DNA of 64,000 nt, from positions 186,001 to 250,000 of the forward strand of contig NZ_QOHG01000001.1 of NCBI RefSeq assembly GCF_003319125.1. Direction: 5' to 3'. The position numbers and the translations under genes are program-made. Origin of the DNA: Blastococcus sp. TF02A-26 (GTDB lineage Bacteria > Actinomycetota > Actinomycetes > Mycobacteriales > Geodermatophilaceae). The notes under the pieces were generated by a model. That model searched no databases, was not told the origin of the DNA, and was given only the letters and a program-made list of their open reading frames with translations. This document shows, in pieces, positions 1 through 9,837 of this stretch; the first letter of the stretch is position 1, and each line of letters begins with the position of its first letter.

Positions 1-1
1 C

Positions 2-376
2 GACGCCGTCCTGGCCTGGGAGGAGCGGCGGATGCGCCGCGAGGTCCGGGCCACCGCCAACCGGCTGGCCAACTTCGACGACGCCAACCTGCGCCGCTCG
101 GCCCGCGCCGCGGTGGCCGCCAGCGCGCGGGTGGAGCGGGCCCTGGAGATCCTCGGCCAGGACGCGCCCGAGCACCTGCTGGTCGCCGGCCGGCTCCGGC
201 TGGAGCACGGTCAGGCCTCGCTGGAGGAGCTCGGCCAGCGGGCCGACCCGCCGATGACCAAGGACGCCGTCGCCGGCCGCATACGGCGTCTCCTCGCCAT
301 GGCCGACAAGCGGGCCAAGGACCTCGGCATCCCGGACACCGAGTCCGTCGTCACCGACGACATGCTCGCCCAGTAG
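2..376 (+). CDS. whiA: Sporulation/cell-division regulator WhiA, C-terminal part
   Basis: This is the last 124 codons of WhiA; the 5' part lies outside the window. The stretch [15 protein letters not shown] followed by a long helical region and the helix [19 protein letters not shown] is the characteristic C-terminal helix-turn-helix DNA-binding domain of WhiA. The N-terminal LAGLIDADG-like domain is not visible because of the window edge. In Streptomyces WhiA works with WhiB to activate division genes during sporulation, and it is kept in non-sporulating actinobacteria. whiA normally sits just upstream of the gap-pgk-tpiA operon, and that order is seen here except that a GGDEF gene stands in between. 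A strong hairpin follows the stop codon. I am confident of the identity. Confidence 0.93.
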   Translation, partial: DAVLAWEERRMRREVRATANRLANFDDANLRRSARAAVAASARVERALEILGQDAPEHLLVAGRLRLEHGQASLEELGQRADPPMTKDAVAGRIRRLLAMADKRAKDLGIPDTESVVTDDMLAQ

Positions 377-383
377 CCGGCCT

Positions 384-409
384 CCGCCTCCCCCCTCGGG
401 GGGAGGCGG
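384..409 (+). terminator. Intrinsic terminator-like hairpin after whiA
   Basis: A perfect inverted repeat (CCGCCTCCCCCC paired with GGGGGGAGGCGG) starts eight bases after the whiA stop. There is no U-tract, as usual for actinobacterial terminators. It should separate whiA from the GGDEF gene. Confidence 0.75.
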
Positions 410-487
410 GTCCAGCAGACCCCCGATCCGACCGATCCCCCCGGGAGTGGCGGGCCGTCCAGCGCCCGCCGGCCGAGAGGACCCGGG

Positions 488-2101
488 ATGGCGCTGCAGA
501 CGTGGTGGCCGGTCTTCGCGTGCGCGGCGCTGGTCGCCGTGCTCACCGCGACACTGGCCTGGCGCCGTCGCGCCCGGACCCCGGCCGCGACCGCGCTGGC
601 GGCCGCGATGGCCGGGACCGCCGTCTGGTCGACCGCCGACGCCGTCGTGTACGGGATCGACGCCGAGGTGGTCCGCACCGTCTACCCGTCCGTGCTCATG
701 GCCGGGGCGGGGCTGGTGGTGGCGTCCGTCTGGGTGCTCACCCGCGTCGTCTCCGACCCCTCGTGGCGGCTCACCCGCCGCACCGCCGCCCTCCTGGCCG
801 TCGTGCCGGTGCTGGTGGTCACGACGGCCACCGTCCCGGCCACCCACGAGCTCGTCCTGGACGGGGCCGACTCCGGGCCCGTCGTGGACGTCGCCTTCGG
901 CCCGGTGTTCCTGGCCAACGCCGCCTACAGCTACGTCGTGCTGGGCGTCGCCTACGCGCGCCTGGTCCGCCGGTGGCGGGCGACGGCCGGGATCTTCCGC
1001 CGTCAGGTCCGGGTCCTGCTGCTCACCTCGCTGCTGGCGACCGTGGGCAACGTCGTCACGATCGCGGCGCAGGGCGAGGACGGTCGGATCGACGTCACCC
1101 CGCTGTTCTTCCTGCTCACCGGGCTCGTCGACTGCTGGGCGATCTTCCGCCTGGGGCTGCTCCAGGTGGTCCCGGTGGCGCGCGACCGGGTCGTCGACAC
1201 CCTCCCGGACGCCGTCCTCGTCGTCGACCCGGAGGGCCGGGTGCTCGACCTCAACCCGGCGGCCGTGCGGCTGCTGGAGCGGACCCGCCCCGGCGGCTCC
1301 GACGGCATCCTCGGCCGGGTCCTGCACGAGATCGCCGGCCCGGAGGCCGTGGCCCTCGGCCGGGTGACCGACGAGGACGGTCACCGGGTCGCCGAGGTCG
1401 CACCCGGCGTGTGGCTCGACGTCCGCGCCTCCGCGATCAGCGATCCGCGCGGCCGGGCCCTCGGCCGGATCGTCGTCGTCCGCGACGTCAGCGAGGAGCA
1501 GGGCCGCAGGCTCGCCGTCGAGGAGCTCAACCGGCAGCTCGCCGAGCAGGTCGAGGAGATCGAGCGGCTGCGCGCGGCGCTCGCCGAGGAGGCGGTGCGG
1601 GATCCGCTCACCGGCCTGCACAACCGCCGGCACCTCGACCGGGTCCTCGACCGGGCGCCCCTGGCCCCCCTCGATCCCGCGCCGGTGAGCGTCCTGGTGG
1701 TCGACGTGGACCACTTCAAGACGGTCAACGACCGGTTCGGGCACGCCACGGGCGACCAGGTGCTCCAGGCGATCGCCGGGGTGCTGACCGGGGCGGCGCG
1801 GGCGGGGGACACGGTGGCCCGCTTCGGCGGCGAGGAGTTCGTCGTCGTCCTGCCGGGTGTGGGTCGCCACGAGGCGGCCGAGCGGGCCGAGCTGATCCGC
1901 GGCCGGTGCGCGGCGCTGCGGCACGACGGCCCCGACGGCGCGCTGGGCGTGACGGTCAGCGTCGGCGTCGCCACGGCCCCGGACGACGGGACCGGTCCGG
2001 CCGCCCTGCTCTCCGCCGCGGACCGCGCCGTGTACGCGGCCAAGGCGGCGGGGCGCGACCGCGTCGTCCAGTCCCCGGGTCTGGCCGCCCCGGTCGGGTG
2101 A
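488..2101 (+). CDS. Membrane-bound diguanylate cyclase (7TM sensor, PAS, GGDEF)
   Basis: The 537-residue protein has about seven hydrophobic segments in residues 1-225, resembling the 7TM sensory module of some histidine kinases, then a PAS-like domain (about 230-345), a short coiled coil (RQLAEQVEEIERLRAALAEE), and a GGDEF domain that begins at DPLTGLHNRRHL (about residue 372). The active-site loop is GGEEF (about 447-451), an active form, and RAGD lies exactly five residues before it, a good match to the RxxD inhibitory site for c-di-GMP. It should therefore make c-di-GMP from GTP and be product-inhibited. No EAL domain is present. The ATG is preceded by a GAGAGGA ribosome site. It stands alone between whiA and gap. 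The signal sensed by the membrane part is not known. Confidence 0.85.
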   Translation: MALQTWWPVFACAALVAVLTATLAWRRRARTPAATALAAAMAGTAVWSTADAVVYGIDAEVVRTVYPSVLMAGAGLVVASVWVLTRVVSDPSWRLTRRTAALLAVVPVLVVTTATVPATHELVLDGADSGPVVDVAFGPVFLANAAYSYVVLGVAYARLVRRWRATAGIFRRQVRVLLLTSLLATVGNVVTIAAQGEDGRIDVTPLFFLLTGLVDCWAIFRLGLLQVVPVARDRVVDTLPDAVLVVDPEGRVLDLNPAAVRLLERTRPGGSDGILGRVLHEIAGPEAVALGRVTDEDGHRVAEVAPGVWLDVRASAISDPRGRALGRIVVVRDVSEEQGRRLAVEELNRQLAEQVEEIERLRAALAEEAVRDPLTGLHNRRHLDRVLDRAPLAPLDPAPVSVLVVDVDHFKTVNDRFGHATGDQVLQAIAGVLTGAARAGDTVARFGGEEFVVVLPGVGRHEAAERAELIRGRCAALRHDGPDGALGVTVSVGVATAPDDGTGPAALLSAADRAVYAAKAAGRDRVVQSPGLAAPVG

Positions 2102-2140
2102 CCGGGCAGCACCGCGGAGGAGACCTCGCCGCGGTGCCGA

Positions 2141-3223
<1,083 letters not shown>

Positions 3224-3231
3224 CGCTGACG

Positions 3232-4437
3232 ATGCGTTCTCTCGACGACCTCCTCGCCGAGGGCGTCTCGGGTCGGCGCGTGCTCGTGCGCGCCGACCTG
3301 AACGTCCCGCTCGACAAGCAGACCCGCGAGATCACCGACGACGGCCGGATCCGGGCGAGCCTGCCCAGCATCCAGGCCCTGCGCGACGGCGGCGCCCGCG
3401 TCGTCGTCGCCGCGCACCTCGGCCGGCCCAAGGGCACGCCGGACCCGCAGTTCTCCCTGGCCCCGGTCGCCGCCCGCCTGGGCGAGCTGCTCGGCACCGA
3501 CGTCGAACTCGCCGCGGACGTGGCCGGGGACGACGCCCGTGCGAAGGCCGCCGCCCTGGGCGACGGCGACGTCCTCCTGCTGGAGAACGTCCGCTTCGAG
3601 GCCGCGGAGACGTCGAAGGACGACGCCGAGCGCGGGGAGCTGGCCGACCGGCTCGCGGCCCTGGCCGACGTGTACGTCGACGACGCCTTCGGCGCGGTCC
3701 ACCGCAAGCACGCGTCGGTGTACGACGTCGCGCTGCGGCTGCCGCACGTCGCCGGCCGGCTCGTCGCCACCGAGCTCGACGTCCTCACGCGGCTGACCAG
3801 CGACCCGGCGCGGCCCTACGTGGTCGTCCTCGGCGGGTCCAAGGTCAGCGACAAGCTCGCGGTCATCGAGGCGCTGCTGCCGAAGGTCGACCGGCTGCTG
3901 GTCGGCGGCGGGATGTGCTTCACCTTCCTCGCCGCGCAGGGCCACGGCGTGGGCACCTCGCTGCTCGAGGCCGACCAGGTCGACACCTGCCGCCGGCTGC
4001 TCGCCGAGGCCGGCGACCGGATCGTGCTCCCCGTCGACGTCGTCGCCGCCTCGGCGTTCAGCGCCGACGCGGAGACCGCCGTCGTCGACGTCGACGCCAT
4101 CCCCGACGACCGCATGGGCCTGGACGTCGGCCCGCGGACCGTCGAGGTCTTCGGCCGCGAGCTCGGCGGTGCCCGGACCGTCTTCTGGAACGGACCGATG
4201 GGCGTGTTCGAGATGGCCCCCTTCCAGGCCGGGACCCGCGGGGTCGCACAGGCGGTCGCCGCGGTCGACGGGCTCTCCGTCGTCGGCGGTGGGGACTCCG
4301 CCGCCGCTGTCCGCACGCTGGGGCTGGACGAGGCCGCCTACGGCCACATCAGCACCGGTGGCGGCGCGTCGCTCGAGTACCTCGAGGGCCGGGAGCTCCC
4401 CGGCCTCGCGGTCCTGACCGAGGGTGGGGCCGCCTGA
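3232..4437 (+). CDS. pgk: Phosphoglycerate kinase
   Basis: The 401-residue protein transfers phosphate from 1,3-bisphosphoglycerate to ADP. Family landmarks are present in order: the substrate-binding RADLNVPLD near the N-terminus, [16 protein letters not shown], the hinge motif WNGPMGVFE and the C-terminal nucleotide loop [10 protein letters not shown] chose the ATG nine bases after the gap stop because it gives the usual N-terminus (MRSLDDL); an in-frame upstream start would run back into gap. Its stop codon overlaps the tpiA start by one base (TGATG), so translation is coupled. Confidence 0.96.
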   Translation: MRSLDDLLAEGVSGRRVLVRADLNVPLDKQTREITDDGRIRASLPSIQALRDGGARVVVAAHLGRPKGTPDPQFSLAPVAARLGELLGTDVELAADVAGDDARAKAAALGDGDVLLLENVRFEAAETSKDDAERGELADRLAALADVYVDDAFGAVHRKHASVYDVALRLPHVAGRLVATELDVLTRLTSDPARPYVVVLGGSKVSDKLAVIEALLPKVDRLLVGGGMCFTFLAAQGHGVGTSLLEADQVDTCRRLLAEAGDRIVLPVDVVAASAFSADAETAVVDVDAIPDDRMGLDVGPRTVEVFGRELGGARTVFWNGPMGVFEMAPFQAGTRGVAQAVAAVDGLSVVGGGDSAAAVRTLGLDEAAYGHISTGGGASLEYLEGRELPGLAVLTEGGAA

Positions 4438-5246
4438 TGGCCCGCACCCCGGCACCGGCGAAGCGCGAGGGGCGCCGGCCGCTCATCGCCGGCAACTGGA
4501 AGATGCACATGACGCACCTCGAGGCCATCGGCCTGGTGCAGAAGCTGGCGTTCTCCCTCAAGGAGCCGCAGCTGCAGGCCGCCGAGGTCGTCGTCGTGCC
4601 GCCGTTCACCGCGCTGCGCAGCGTCCAGACCCTGGTCGCCGGCGACAAGCTGGAGATCGGCTACGGCGCCCAGGACCTGTCGCTGCACGACTCCGGCGCC
4701 TACACCGGCGAGGTCAGCGGCGCGATGCTCGCCGCGCTGGCCTGCACCTACGTGGTGGTCGGCCACTCCGAGCGGCGCGCGCTGCACGGGGAGGACGACG
4801 CCGTCGTCGCCGGCAAGGTGCAGGCCGCGCAGCGGCACGGACTGGTGCCGATCCTCTGCGTCGGGGAGGGCCTGGAGGTCCGCCGCGCCGGTGAGCACGT
4901 CGCGCACTGCACCGCCCAGCTCGACGCCGCGCTGGAGGGCCTGACCGCCGAGCAGGTGCAGCAGGTGGTGATCGCCTACGAGCCGGTCTGGGCGATCGGC
5001 ACCGGCGAGGTGGCGACCCCGGAGGACGCGCAGGAGGTGTGCGGGGCACTCCGGTCCCGGCTCGCCGAGCGTTTCGGCCCGGAGACCGCCGCGGTCGTCC
5101 GTATCCTCTACGGCGGGTCGGTGAAGGCCGCGAACACGGCCGGGATCCTGGCCGGGCCGGACGTCGACGGTGCGCTCGTCGGCGGTGCCAGCCTGGACGG
5201 CGACGAGTTCGCGCAGATCTGTCGGGTCGCCGCCGACGGGAGCTGA
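4437..5246 (+). CDS. tpiA: Triosephosphate isomerase
   Basis: This enzyme interconverts dihydroxyacetone phosphate and glyceraldehyde 3-phosphate. The 269-residue protein carries Lys22 in GNWKM, His110 in GHSERR, the catalytic Glu182 in [12 protein letters not shown] and the phosphate loop GGSVKAAN. It is the third gene of the glycolytic operon and overlaps pgk by one base. Family length is about 250-260, so the short N-terminal extension of basic residues (about ten) is the only small difference. Confidence 0.96.
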   Translation: MARTPAPAKREGRRPLIAGNWKMHMTHLEAIGLVQKLAFSLKEPQLQAAEVVVVPPFTALRSVQTLVAGDKLEIGYGAQDLSLHDSGAYTGEVSGAMLAALACTYVVVGHSERRALHGEDDAVVAGKVQAAQRHGLVPILCVGEGLEVRRAGEHVAHCTAQLDAALEGLTAEQVQQVVIAYEPVWAIGTGEVATPEDAQEVCGALRSRLAERFGPETAAVVRILYGGSVKAANTAGILAGPDVDGALVGGASLDGDEFAQICRVAADGS

Positions 5247-5281
5247 CCGCTCCCGGCCGCGGCGGAGCGGAAGCGGGGGAC

Positions 5282-7087
5282 GTGGGGATCAGCAGCACGC
5301 TGGAGCGGGTGGCCGATGGGCGACCCGCCTGGCTGCGCGGGACCCCCGGCCGCCTCGTCGGCCTCGCCCTCGTCGTGGCGCTCGTCGTGGCCGTCGTCGT
5401 CAGCTGCAGCGGCGGGCGGGACGCCGGAGCCACCGTGCCGGTCCTCGGTGACGGCCCGGACGCCGGACTCACCGGCGTCCGGGCCTCGTCGGACGCCGAC
5501 GGCGGCACCCTGCGCGTCGTCGCCGGCGAGGTCGACAGCCTCGACCCGCAGCGCTCCTACGCGCCCGGCGTGTGGAACCTCATGCGGCTGTACACCCGCA
5601 CGCTGGTGACCTACTCCCCGACGCCGGGGGAGACCGACACCCTCGTGCCGGACCTGGCCACCGACCTCGGGATCACCGAGGACAACGGGCTGACCTGGAC
5701 CTTCACCCTCCGTGAGGGGATCCGGTTCGAGAACGAGCAGCCGATCACCTCACGGGACGTGAAGTACGGCATCGAGCGCTCCTTCGCCTCCGACGTGATC
5801 GTGGGCGGCCCGACCCGCGCCGTCGAACTCCTCGACGACCCGGCCAACCCGTACCCGGGGCCGTACCAGGACGAGGCCCCGGACCGGCTGGGCCTGCCGT
5901 CGATCGAGACGCCGGACGACCGGACCATCGTCTTCCGGCTGCGCGCCGCCACCCCCGACTTCCCGTACGTGCTCGCGCTGCCCTCCAGCAGCCCGGTGCC
6001 GATCGCCGCCGACACCGGCGCGGCCTACGGCGCGGACCCGGTGAGCTCCGGGCCGTACGCCATCACCTCGGTCGACCCGCAGACCGGGATCGTGCTCGAC
6101 CGCAACCCGCAGTGGGACCCGGCCACCGACGAGGTCCGCACCGCGCTGCCGGACCAGGTCGTCGTCCGCACGGGCCTGTCCGGCCTGGAGCGCGACCAGG
6201 CGCTGCTCGCCGGGTCCGCCGACGTCGACATCTCCGCCACCGGCATCCAGCGGGCCACCGAGGCCCGGCTGGCCGACGGCGCCGGCGGTGACGTGCCGCT
6301 GGAGGACCGGGTCGACGAGGTGCCCACCGGGGCGGTCCGCGTGCTGGCACTGCCCACCGACGTCGCGCCGATGGACGACGCCAACTGCCGGGCCGCGGTC
6401 GCCGCCGCGGTCGACCGCGGGGGAGTGCAGGAGGCGCTCGGCGGCAGCGCCGACGCCCGCGCCACCGCCCGGCTCTGGCCGGCCGGCCTGGAGGGCGGCC
6501 CGGAGGAGCCCGACGCGGGGCCGGACCTCGACGCGGCGCGGGAGTCCCTCGCGGCCTGCGGGGTGCCCGACGGGTTCAGCACCGTGCTCGCCGTCGTGGA
6601 CGCCCCGGCCAGCATCGCCGTGGCCGAGGTGCTGGCCGACCAGCTCGCCGAGGTCGGGATCACCGCGGAGGTCCGCCCCCTGCCGGCCGCGAGCTTCTAC
6701 GCCCGCGACGTCGGCGACCCGGAGAACGTGCGGGCGCAGGGCTTCGGGATGGTGCTCGCCAGCTGGACGGCGGTCGTCCCCACCCCGTCGGCCTTCCTGG
6801 TCCCGCTGGTCGACGGCCGGTCGGTGAGCCGGGTCGGGAACACCAACTACGCCCGCCTGGCCGACCCCGCGATCGACGCCCTGGTCGACACCGCCGTGGC
6901 CGCCGGTACCGATGCCGGTGCCGCCCGGGGTGCGTGGCGCGAGGTCGCCGCCGCGGCCGGGGCCACCAACGCCTACGTCCCGCTGGCCGAGGCGCACCTG
7001 CAGGTGCTGTCGGGGCAACGGCTGCGCAACGGGCTCGTGATGGCGCCCTACGGCAGCTACGACCTCGCCACCGCCGGGGTGCGCTGA
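5282..7087 (+). CDS. ABC transporter substrate-binding lipoprotein, family 5
   Basis: The 601-residue protein begins with one hydrophobic segment ending in the lipobox VVSC (Cys42), so it should be an exported lipoprotein. The mature part matches extracellular solute-binding protein family 5 (peptide/nickel type): LRVVAGEVDSLDPQRSY near the N-terminus and the conserved block LTWTFTLREGIRFENEQPITSRDVKYGIER. I chose the GTG after a GGAAGCGGGGGA purine run; an upstream in-frame start would overlap tpiA. No permease or ATPase genes are next to it, so it is an orphan binding protein and the substrate is not predictable. Oligopeptides are the commonest ligand in the family. Confidence 0.85.
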   Translation: MGISSTLERVADGRPAWLRGTPGRLVGLALVVALVVAVVVSCSGGRDAGATVPVLGDGPDAGLTGVRASSDADGGTLRVVAGEVDSLDPQRSYAPGVWNLMRLYTRTLVTYSPTPGETDTLVPDLATDLGITEDNGLTWTFTLREGIRFENEQPITSRDVKYGIERSFASDVIVGGPTRAVELLDDPANPYPGPYQDEAPDRLGLPSIETPDDRTIVFRLRAATPDFPYVLALPSSSPVPIAADTGAAYGADPVSSGPYAITSVDPQTGIVLDRNPQWDPATDEVRTALPDQVVVRTGLSGLERDQALLAGSADVDISATGIQRATEARLADGAGGDVPLEDRVDEVPTGAVRVLALPTDVAPMDDANCRAAVAAAVDRGGVQEALGGSADARATARLWPAGLEGGPEEPDAGPDLDAARESLAACGVPDGFSTVLAVVDAPASIAVAEVLADQLAEVGITAEVRPLPAASFYARDVGDPENVRAQGFGMVLASWTAVVPTPSAFLVPLVDGRSVSRVGNTNYARLADPAIDALVDTAVAAGTDAGAARGAWREVAAAAGATNAYVPLAEAHLQVLSGQRLRNGLVMAPYGSYDLATAGVR

Positions 7088-7118
7088 GTCGGTGCGCTGG
7101 AGCGGCCCGCCGCTCGGC

Positions 7119-7124
7119 TACGCT
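7119..7124 (+). promoter_or_regulatory. -10 element for leaderless secG mRNA
   Basis: TACGCT ends six bases before the secG ATG, so transcription should begin at the A of the start codon. There is no ribosome-binding site, which fits a leaderless message. Confidence 0.6.
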
Positions 7125-7130
7125 GGACCC

Positions 7131-7364
7131 ATGGTCGAGCTCGGTCTCAACGTGCTGCTGGTGCTCACCAGCGTGCTGCTCGTGGTGCTGATCCTGCTGC
7201 ACCGGGGCAAGGGCGGCGGCCTCTCCTCGATGTTCGGCGGTGCGGCGTCCTCGTCGCTGTCGGGCTCCTCGGTGGTCGAGAAGAACCTCAACCGGCTGAC
7301 CGTCATCACCGGCCTGATCTGGGCGGTCTGCGTCGTCGGCCTGGGCATCCTGATCAAGGTCTGA
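7131..7364 (+). CDS. secG: Preprotein translocase subunit SecG
   Basis: The 77-residue membrane protein has two transmembrane segments (residues about 3-22 and 55-75) joined by the conserved SecG loop with RGKGGGLSSMFG. It is the accessory subunit of the SecYEG channel. The length and its place just downstream of gap-pgk-tpiA are typical of actinobacteria. The ATG was chosen because it begins the first helix and sits just after a -10 hexamer; an upstream GTG would add 13 non-conserved residues. Confidence 0.93.
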   Translation: MVELGLNVLLVLTSVLLVVLILLHRGKGGGLSSMFGGAASSSLSGSSVVEKNLNRLTVITGLIWAVCVVGLGILIKV

Positions 7365-7421
7365 GCGCCGAGCGCCCGGATCCGGGGCGAAAACGTGACC
7401 AAGAACCCCTTTCCGACGCCC

Positions 7422-7427
7422 TAGACT
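7422..7427 (+). promoter_or_regulatory. Possible -10 element for rbpA
   Basis: TAGACT lies 47 bases before the rbpA GTG, giving a leader that contains GAGTGGGGG. No confident -35 or sigma-R type motif was recognised. Confidence 0.4.
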
Positions 7428-7474
7428 CCCGTCGGCGGCGCGTCCGGCGCCGCCGGGTCTGAGTGGGGGCGCTC

Positions 7475-7816
7475 GTGGCTGGTGGGAACGCGATCCGGGG
7501 CACGCGGGTCGGTGCGGGTCCGATGGGTGAGGCCGAGCGGGGCGAGGTCGCGCCGCGCAACCGGGTGGCCTTCTGGTGCGCCCAGGCGCACGAGACCCGG
7601 GTGTCGTTCGCCTCGGACGCGGACGTGCCGGAGCTGTGGGACTGCCCGCGCTGCGGCCTCCCGGCCGGCCAGGACCAGTCGGCCCCGCCGCCGGCCCCGC
7701 GCAACGAGCCCTACAAGACGCACCTGGCCTACGTGCGCGAGCGGCGCACCGACGCCGACGGCGACGCGCTCCTCGAGGAGGCGCTCGCCAAGCTCCGGGC
7801 CCGCCGCGGGGCCTGA
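7475..7816 (+). CDS. rbpA: RNA polymerase-binding protein RbpA
   Basis: RbpA binds sigma factor and the RNA polymerase beta subunit and helps open-complex formation at group 1 and 2 sigma promoters. The 113-residue protein begins GNAIRGTRVGAGPMGEAERGE and ends with EPYKTHLAYVRERR and a helical basic tail, matching Streptomyces RbpA almost throughout. Cys35, His39, Cys57 and Cys60 are positioned to bind zinc as in the streptomycete form; mycobacterial RbpA lacks these. GTG was chosen because it gives the standard N-terminus. It follows secG in the same direction and is convergent with pgl. Confidence 0.95.
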   Translation: MAGGNAIRGTRVGAGPMGEAERGEVAPRNRVAFWCAQAHETRVSFASDADVPELWDCPRCGLPAGQDQSAPPPAPRNEPYKTHLAYVRERRTDADGDALLEEALAKLRARRGA

Positions 7817-7848
7817 GCCACCGCCCCGGGCGTGCTGATCCGGAAGAC

Positions 7849-8661
7849 CTAGCGCCCGGGTAGCCGGCTCGCCGCGGCCGCGTCGAGCAGCCAGCGGGTG
7901 GCGCGCCGCCCGTGCGCGCCGGCCGCCGGTAGCTCCTCGCGCGCAGCGCCGTCCAGCGCCCGCGCGACGGCCTCGGCCTTGCCGTCGCCGGACACGACCA
8001 GCCACACCTCCTCGGCGGCGGTGATCGCCGCGAAACCGAGGCTCACCCGGGTCGGCGGCGGCTTGGGGCAGTCGCGTACCGCCACCACCGGCCGCTCGTC
8101 CCGCACGGCCGGCGAGTCGGGGAAGATCGACGCCACGTGGCCCTCGGGTCCCATGCCCAGCAGCAGCACGTCGAAGCGCGGCAGGGACGAGCCCTCGGGA
8201 GCCGCCGCGGCCAGCTGCCCGGCGTACCAGTCGGCGGCCTCCTCCGGGGTGCCGAACCCCGCGTCGGAGGCCGGCATGGCGTGCACCCGCTCGGCCGGGA
8301 CGCCGACCGGGTCGAGCAGCGCCTCGCGCGCTCCGCGCTCGTTGCGCTCCGCGTCGTCGGCCGGCACGAAGCGCTCGTCGCCCCACCAGACGTCGACGGC
8401 GGACCAGTCGACGTCCTGACCGGGCCCGGGCTCGGCGGCCAGCCCGGCCACGTGCCGCAGGACCGCCGTCCCGACCCCGCCGCCGGTGAGGACCACCGAG
8501 GCGGTGCCGTGCACGGCCTGCGCGGCGGCCAGCCGGGCGACCAGCGCCGAGGCGACCGCCCGGGCGAGCACGTCGGCGTCGGGCTGGACGACCACGTCGG
8601 CGACCGGCCGGCCGTCGGCGGCGAGCTCGGCGGCGACGCGGTCGCCGGGGGAGAGGCTCAC
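7849..8661 (-). CDS. pgl: 6-phosphogluconolactonase
   Basis: Pgl hydrolyses 6-phosphogluconolactone to 6-phosphogluconate in the oxidative pentose phosphate pathway. The 270-residue protein has the family motifs VVLTGGGVGTAVLRH near residue 60, WWGDERFVP and LLLGMGPEGHVASIFP, the last holding the catalytic His. The start is a GTG that overlaps the opcA stop (GTGA), so it is the last, translationally coupled gene of tkt-tal-zwf-opcA-pgl. It converges with rbpA across a 32-base gap. Confidence 0.95.
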   Translation of the reverse strand: MSLSPGDRVAAELAADGRPVADVVVQPDADVLARAVASALVARLAAAQAVHGTASVVLTGGGVGTAVLRHVAGLAAEPGPGQDVDWSAVDVWWGDERFVPADDAERNERGAREALLDPVGVPAERVHAMPASDAGFGTPEEAADWYAGQLAAAAPEGSSLPRFDVLLLGMGPEGHVASIFPDSPAVRDERPVVAVRDCPKPPPTRVSLGFAAITAAEEVWLVVSGDGKAEAVARALDGAAREELPAAGAHGRRATRWLLDAAAASRLPGR

Positions 8662-9803
8662 GCGACCGGTGCGGAGGGGTCCGCGGGCTCGTCCGCGTTG
8701 CGCTCCCCGTTCAGCGCGACGTCGTCGGTGCCGACGGAGTCACCCGGCACGGTGGGCGCATCGGCCGCCGCGCCGTCGCCCTCGGTCCGGCGGCGGTCGT
8801 CCCCGTCGTCCGGGCGGGCGGGGTCGAACCACACGTGCTCGCGCTCGGCGGAGCGGGCGGCCAGCCCCTGCACGCCGGTGGCCGCCTCGAGCGCCTCGGC
8901 ATAGGGCTCGTCGGGGTCCAGCCGCCGCAGCTCCTCGCCCAGCAGGTCGCCCAGCGGCCGGTCGGGAAGGGCCACCTTGGTGTCGGGCCGGTACGGCTGA
9001 GTGAGCAGGGCGCCACCGTGGCGGTCGGCGCGCACCGTCACCTCCTCGTCCTGGTCCAGCTGCAGGAGGACGGCGCCCACACCGCTGGGCCCGGGGCGGC
9101 GGTCGCCCTCGACGACCTCGACCTCGCACCCGCACCGCGAGGTGAGCCACCCGGCCAGCAGGCGGGCCGAGGCGTTGCCGGGATCGCCCTCGACCCGGCC
9201 GCCCTGCACCCGCACGGAGTCGCCCCGCCGTCCGGAGACGGCGTCGAGCGTGGAGGCCAGGGCCGACCGCCAGGCGGTGGTGCGGGTCCACGCGAGGTCG
9301 GTGTCGCCGGGGGCGTAGTCGTTGGCCCGGGTGCGCAGCGCGGCCAGGTGGTCCTCGGCGATCGAGCTGTCGGTGATCCGGCGGTCGGCGATCACGGCCA
9401 GCGCATCGGTCTGCAGTCGCTCCGGCGCCGGCGCGTGCCACCAGGCGACGACGGGCGCGTCGGCGGCCAGCAGCGGCAGGACGACGGACTCGGCGTGCAG
9501 CGCGAGGCGGCCGTACATCCGCATGACGACCGCCTCGCCCGGGCCCAGCCTGCCGCCGATCAGCACCTCGGCGTCCAGCCGCGGCACCGGCGCCTCGATC
9601 TGCCGACGGACGACGAGCAGGATCCGGCAGGGGTGCTGCTCCGCGGCTGCGGTCGCCGCCTCCTCGGCCTCGGCGACGCGGTCCTCGTCGGCGACGACGA
9701 CCAGGGTCAGGGCGACTCCGGAGAGCACCGCACCGCCGGTGCGCCGCTGGGCGGCCAGCTCCTTGACGACGGCCGAGCCGGTGGTGTCCCAGAGGGTGGT
9801 CAT
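8658..9803 (-). CDS. opcA: Glucose-6-phosphate dehydrogenase assembly protein OpcA
   Basis: OpcA is an actinobacterial and cyanobacterial protein needed for assembly and activity of glucose-6-phosphate dehydrogenase; its position directly after zwf is diagnostic. The 381-residue product has the conserved start TTLWDTTGSAVVKELAAQR and the central block EAVVMRMYGRLALHAESVVLPLLAADAPV (given here in part). The C-terminal 70 residues are acidic and low-complexity (many Asp, Glu, Ala, Pro), a lineage-specific tail. It is separated from zwf by 34 bases and overlaps pgl by four. Confidence 0.94.
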   Translation of the reverse strand: MTTLWDTTGSAVVKELAAQRRTGGAVLSGVALTLVVVADEDRVAEAEEAATAAAEQHPCRILLVVRRQIEAPVPRLDAEVLIGGRLGPGEAVVMRMYGRLALHAESVVLPLLAADAPVVAWWHAPAPERLQTDALAVIADRRITDSSIAEDHLAALRTRANDYAPGDTDLAWTRTTAWRSALASTLDAVSGRRGDSVRVQGGRVEGDPGNASARLLAGWLTSRCGCEVEVVEGDRRPGPSGVGAVLLQLDQDEEVTVRADRHGGALLTQPYRPDTKVALPDRPLGDLLGEELRRLDPDEPYAEALEAATGVQGLAARSAEREHVWFDPARPDDGDDRRRTEGDGAAADAPTVPGDSVGTDDVALNGERNADEPADPSAPVA

Positions 9804-9837
9804 GCGATCTCCTCGGCGGGGGTCGGGCGGTCGGCGG

